Under the pieces are notes generated by a model. It saw nothing but the letters and a program-made list of their open reading frames with translations. It did no database searches and was not told the DNA's origin. A stretch of 6,488 nt of DNA, taken from positions 1 through 6,488 of the forward strand of contig JADLAH010000173.1 of NCBI GenBank assembly GCA_020848315.1, in the 5' to 3' direction. The position numbers and the translations under genes were made by a program. The DNA is from Chitinophagales bacterium. Lineage in GTDB: Bacteria; Bacteroidota; Bacteroidia; Chitinophagales; JADIYW01. How positions within the stretch are numbered: the stretch's first letter is position 1; every line of letters starts with the position of its first letter. Positions 5,063 through 6,488 of the stretch are shown here, one piece after another.

Positions 5063-6488
5063 TATCTTCCTGCGACAGATTTTTTACAAAATTCTCATCT
5101 TCCGTAATGATGGAATCTGAAACAGTCTGTTTCCGTAGCTGCATTTCTATGATTTTTTCCTCAATGGTGTTTTTGCAAATCATCTTGTAGGCGAATACAT
5201 TTTTGGTTTGACCGATACGGTGGGTGCGGTCGATGGCCTGTTGTTGTATGGCGCTGTTCCACCACGGATCAACGAGGAATACATAGTCCGCCGCAGTGAG
5301 ATTGAGGCCGGCATTTCCTGTTTTTAAACTCATCAGGAAAATATTTACGGCATTGTCTTCCTGCTGAAATTCATTCACCATTTTTAAGCGGTCTTCAATG
5401 GCGGTATCGCCGTCGAAGTGGTAATAGGCCATTTGTTCTTTCCGGCAGGCCTGCGCGATGAGGTGCAGCATTTCCTTGAATTGAGAGAAAATCAGCACTT
5501 TGTTGTTTTGCAGATTATTGCGCAATTCATCCATCAGAACATCCAGTTTGACGGATGCGGTGGTCCGGATTTCTTCATCTGCCAACAAGGATGGCGAGCA
5601 GCAAAGTTGTCGCAGTTTGATGATGCCTTGTAAAATATTCAGCTTGCTTTTTGATAATCCGTCCTGTTGAATATTCAGGAAGATGCTTTTTCTGATCCTG
5701 GATTTTACGGCTTCGTAAGCCTCTTGTTGTTCTTCACTCATTTCACACCAAAGCACCAGTTCTGTTTTTTCCGGCAAATCGGTGGCGACCTGTTTTTTCG
5801 TTCGGCGCAAAACGAACGGATGGATGAGCCGCTGCAGGGCTTCCATTTTCTCCTTGTTTTTGTTGCGGTCGATTGGAAGCGCGTATTCCTTTCTGAAAAA
5901 TTCCTGCCCACCCAGCACGTTCGGTAGCAGGAAATTCAGCTGCGCATATAAGTCGAAAGTGTTGTTCATGATTGGCGTGCCACTCAGTGCAATCTTATGC
6001 GGAATCTGCAGTGTGTAGATGGCTTTCGTAATTTGCGCGGACAGATTTTTGATGTGATGACTTTCATCCATCACCACGGTGTTCCATGGCAACATATTGA
6101 TTTTGTCGATGTCTACGCGGAGTGTGGAATACGGCGTGATACAGACTTTATAATTGCCCTGCATGAATCGCTCGATATTGCGCTGCGCGCCGTAGTGAAT
6201 GTAGGAGGGCAGTGATGGCGCGAATTTCTCCAGTTCCTGTTGCCAATTGTATACCAGTGAAGCGGGGCAGGTCACCAGAAAGAGGGTGTCCGGATGCAGT
6301 TCCTGCTGTGCTGTCAGAAAGGCGATGGTCTGCAAGGTTTTTCCGAGGCCCATGTCATCCGCGAGGCAGGCTCCCGCACCAATTTCGCTCAGCAGGCGCA
6401 TCCATTCATAGCCTTTTTGCTGGTAGGGTCGCAGACTCGCCTTCAGGGTGGCCGGCACCGGATAAAGAATACTGTCCGGCTGCTGGAA
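5043..6488 (-). CDS. SNF2/SWI2-family DEAD/DEAH-box helicase (DNA translocase), C-terminal part; 5'-partial
   Basis: ATP-dependent double-stranded DNA translocase related to Swi2/Snf2 and bacterial RapA. The reading frame stays open to the right edge, giving 481 visible residues. A GTG at 6458 is not the start: family-like sequence (YPVPATLKASLRPYQ) runs across it. Counted from the right edge: motif I DDMGLGKT (44-51), Ia CPASL (74-78), II DESH (141-144), III ALSGTP (167-172), IV VLIFSQF (331-337), V LKTGNAGLNLT (388-398), VI QAIDRTHRIGQ (417-427). Both ATPase lobes are therefore complete, with the expected insertion between them. Bacterial proteins of this class are often around 900-1200 residues with an N-terminal SWIM zinc finger or SNF2-associated domain; whether either is present here cannot be seen. 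Roles in the family include transcription recycling, repair and phage defence; this one is unassigned. The last seven codons, including the stop, overlap the DinB-like gene. Confidence 0.95.
   Translation of the reverse strand, partial: FQQPDSILYPVPATLKASLRPYQQKGYEWMRLLSEIGAGACLADDMGLGKTLQTIAFLTAQQELHPDTLFLVTCPASLVYNWQQELEKFAPSLPSYIHYGAQRNIERFMQGNYKVCITPYSTLRVDIDKINMLPWNTVVMDESHHIKNLSAQITKAIYTLQIPHKIALSGTPIMNNTFDLYAQLNFLLPNVLGGQEFFRKEYALPIDRNKNKEKMEALQRLIHPFVLRRTKKQVATDLPEKTELVLWCEMSEEQQEAYEAVKSRIRKSIFLNIQQDGLSKSKLNILQGIIKLRQLCCSPSLLADEEIRTTASVKLDVLMDELRNNLQNNKVLIFSQFKEMLHLIAQACRKEQMAYYHFDGDTAIEDRLKMVNEFQQEDNAVNIFLMSLKTGNAGLNLTAADYVFLVDPWWNSAIQQQAIDRTHRIGQTKNVFAYKMICKNTIEEKIIEMQLRKQTVSDSIITEDENFVKNLSQEDINYLFA

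Noticed and set aside
5418..6215. Open frames on the + strand opposite the SNF2 gene (5418-5633, 5667-5927, 5782-6018, 5997-6215).
   Set aside because: They are shadows of a gene with all helicase motifs intact; three are in the same antisense codon register, and none has a recognisable domain or start signal.
6456..6458. GTG as the start codon of the SNF2 gene.
   Set aside because: The frame continues to the window edge without a stop, and the residues just upstream read like the usual lead-in to this helicase domain, so the GTG is an internal valine.

Overview
The window looks like an ordinary chromosomal segment from a member of the Bacteroidota. This rests on three things: no Shine-Dalgarno sequence in front of any readable start, a perfect TAnnTTTG promoter box of the Bacteroidota type, and the protein styles (the PriA zinc region and the C-terminus of the sugar transferase). 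G+C looks a little below 50% by eye. No RNA gene, insertion sequence, CRISPR array, attachment site or origin was seen, and no stretch above 300 bases lacks a gene. The longest clear intergenic gap is 75 bp.

Layout, left to right: (1) 2-556 +, a hemolysin III/PAQR-type membrane protein whose N-terminus lies off the left edge. (2) 572-598 +, a possible weak intrinsic terminator. (3) 613-1998 +, a membrane polyprenyl-phosphate sugar-phosphate transferase that begins a lipid-linked glycan. (4) 2003-4456 -, primosomal helicase PriA, whose stop is four bases from the transferase stop. (5) 4457-4531, a compact divergent region with a TAnnTTTG box on the + strand. (6) 4532-5062 +, a DinB-like four-helix-bundle protein. 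(7) 5043-6488 -, the C-terminal helicase part of a large SNF2/SWI2-type ATPase that overlaps the DinB-like gene tail to tail by 20 bp and runs off the right edge.

The strand order is + + - + -, so no long operon is visible and most genes are probably transcribed singly. PriA restarts replication at stalled forks, and the SNF2 protein is a DNA translocase. Nothing links the DinB-like protein to them except position. The sugar transferase has no glycan-pathway neighbour here.

I did not find a new multi-gene system. The points worth a second look are small: start-codon corrections for priA and the DinB-like gene, a nine-codon ORF overlapping the DinB-like start, two tail-to-tail junctions with no room for a separate terminator, and a second winged-helix-like segment in PriA.
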